From contig DAITMB010000050.1 in assembly GCA_036835375.1 (NCBI GenBank), forward strand, positions 1-33,868: a stretch of DNA of 33,868 bases, read 5' to 3'. Each line of letters opens with the position of its first letter. The first letter of the stretch is position 1. This DNA is from JANQTF01 sp036835375 (lineage in GTDB: Bacteria > Bacteroidota > Bacteroidia > J057). The position numbers were made by a program, and so were the translations under genes. This document shows positions 33,516-33,868 of this stretch, in pieces. The notes under the pieces were generated by a model that saw nothing but the letters and a program-made list of their open reading frames with translations, ran no database searches and was not told the DNA's origin.

Positions 33516-33868
33516 TGGACAGGCAGGTTAGGGGTGGATCTACAAATATATCCCTATCTGCGAGGAAAGCCCTAGATTTTATCGCTGGATTTTGTCTCCC
33601 CAAGCCAAATGAAACCTGCGAGCGAAATTTTTGATCAATGGAATCGAAGTCCGCCTGGCTACATCTACCGCTTATCTATTGCCTAGAAAAAACTTCTTTT
33701 GCGCGTATCGTTAGACTTTCTCATAATCATTTTCGAACTTACGTACCACCGAAAGGCACAACTGATCGGAGGCATCGACCCATTTTATTTTCCAACAAAG
33801 ATTCTACTCTCCGCCACACTGCTCGCTTGATTGCCCTCAGCTTCCACGATTATTTCATTGAAAAGTAA
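33516..33868. other. No supported gene at the right end
   Basis: This stretch holds the promoter-like element of the dehydrogenase gene and nothing else I can support. The only open frame (33638-33868, plus strand, 76 codons) ends exactly at the last base, has no recognisable motif, no signal peptide and unconvincing composition, so I do not call it. Confidence 0.5.
33543..33550 (-). promoter_or_regulatory. Possible -7 element of the dehydrogenase gene
   Basis: The minus strand reads TATATTTG, a perfect match to the Bacteroidota -7 consensus TAnnTTTG, 28 bases before the ATG. I see no good TTTG -33 element at 19-21 bases upstream, so the call is tentative. Confidence 0.35.

Noticed and set aside
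33638..33868. Plus-strand 76-codon frame at the right end
   Set aside because: No family resemblance, unconvincing composition, and its end coincides with the window edge.

Overview
This window is most likely a chromosomal stretch from a member of the Bacteroidota, probably a free-living Saprospiria or Cytophagia type. The evidence is a SusC/SusD outer-membrane uptake pair, two further outer-membrane beta-barrel receptors with carboxypeptidase-regulatory-like or plug domains, a DUF4249 lipoprotein, CRTAC1-like (VCBS/FG-GAP plus ASPIC/UnbV) proteins, and a two-component propeller (Y_Y_Y) histidine kinase. Shine-Dalgarno sites are not evident, and several starts can only be placed by signal peptides. 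Genus assignment is not possible from sequence reading alone.

Layout. (1) 1-2825, plus strand: the 3' part of a TonB-dependent receptor overlapping its DUF4249 lipoprotein partner. (2) 2900-15494, minus strand: a nutrient-uptake locus read from right to left: susC, susD, a perfect 17-bp hairpin (probable terminator), a large CRTAC1-like lipoprotein (VCBS1), an unrecognised 201-aa lipoprotein, a second CRTAC1-like lipoprotein (VCBS2, interrupted by a 100-N assembly gap), and a decayed third copy that keeps only its N- and C-terminal ends. (3) 15495-16690: a gene-poor stretch holding the long susC leader and a decayed Rpn/PD-(D/E)XK nuclease-like gene. (4) 16681-20591, minus strand: a YigZ/IMPACT family protein, an S9 serine peptidase and a small membrane protein. 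(5) 20736-26176, minus strand: a compact run of ChaN-like protein, RecD-like helicase and sensor histidine kinase. (6) 26464-27057, plus strand: an FMN-binding pyridoxamine-phosphate-oxidase-like protein. (7) 27086-33515, minus strand: an outer-membrane receptor, a Spy/CpxP-like periplasmic protein, a CitMHS-like antiporter and a Glu/Leu/Phe/Val dehydrogenase. The last 353 bases hold nothing I can support except a promoter-like element.

How the genes fit together. The most distinctive part is the susCD locus followed by tandem copies of very large calcium-binding-repeat lipoproteins. SusC and SusD would import an oligomer across the outer membrane. The VCBS/ASPIC lipoproteins are probably accessory binding or scaffold proteins of the cell envelope, but no enzyme in the cluster reveals the substrate. 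The locus has expanded by tandem duplication, has lost one copy to an internal deletion plus a frameshift and a nonsense codon, and contains an assembly gap in a region where paralogues could confuse assembly. The rest of the window is mostly ordinary housekeeping or envelope functions. I see no tRNA, rRNA, CRISPR array, insertion sequence with ends, or phage genes.
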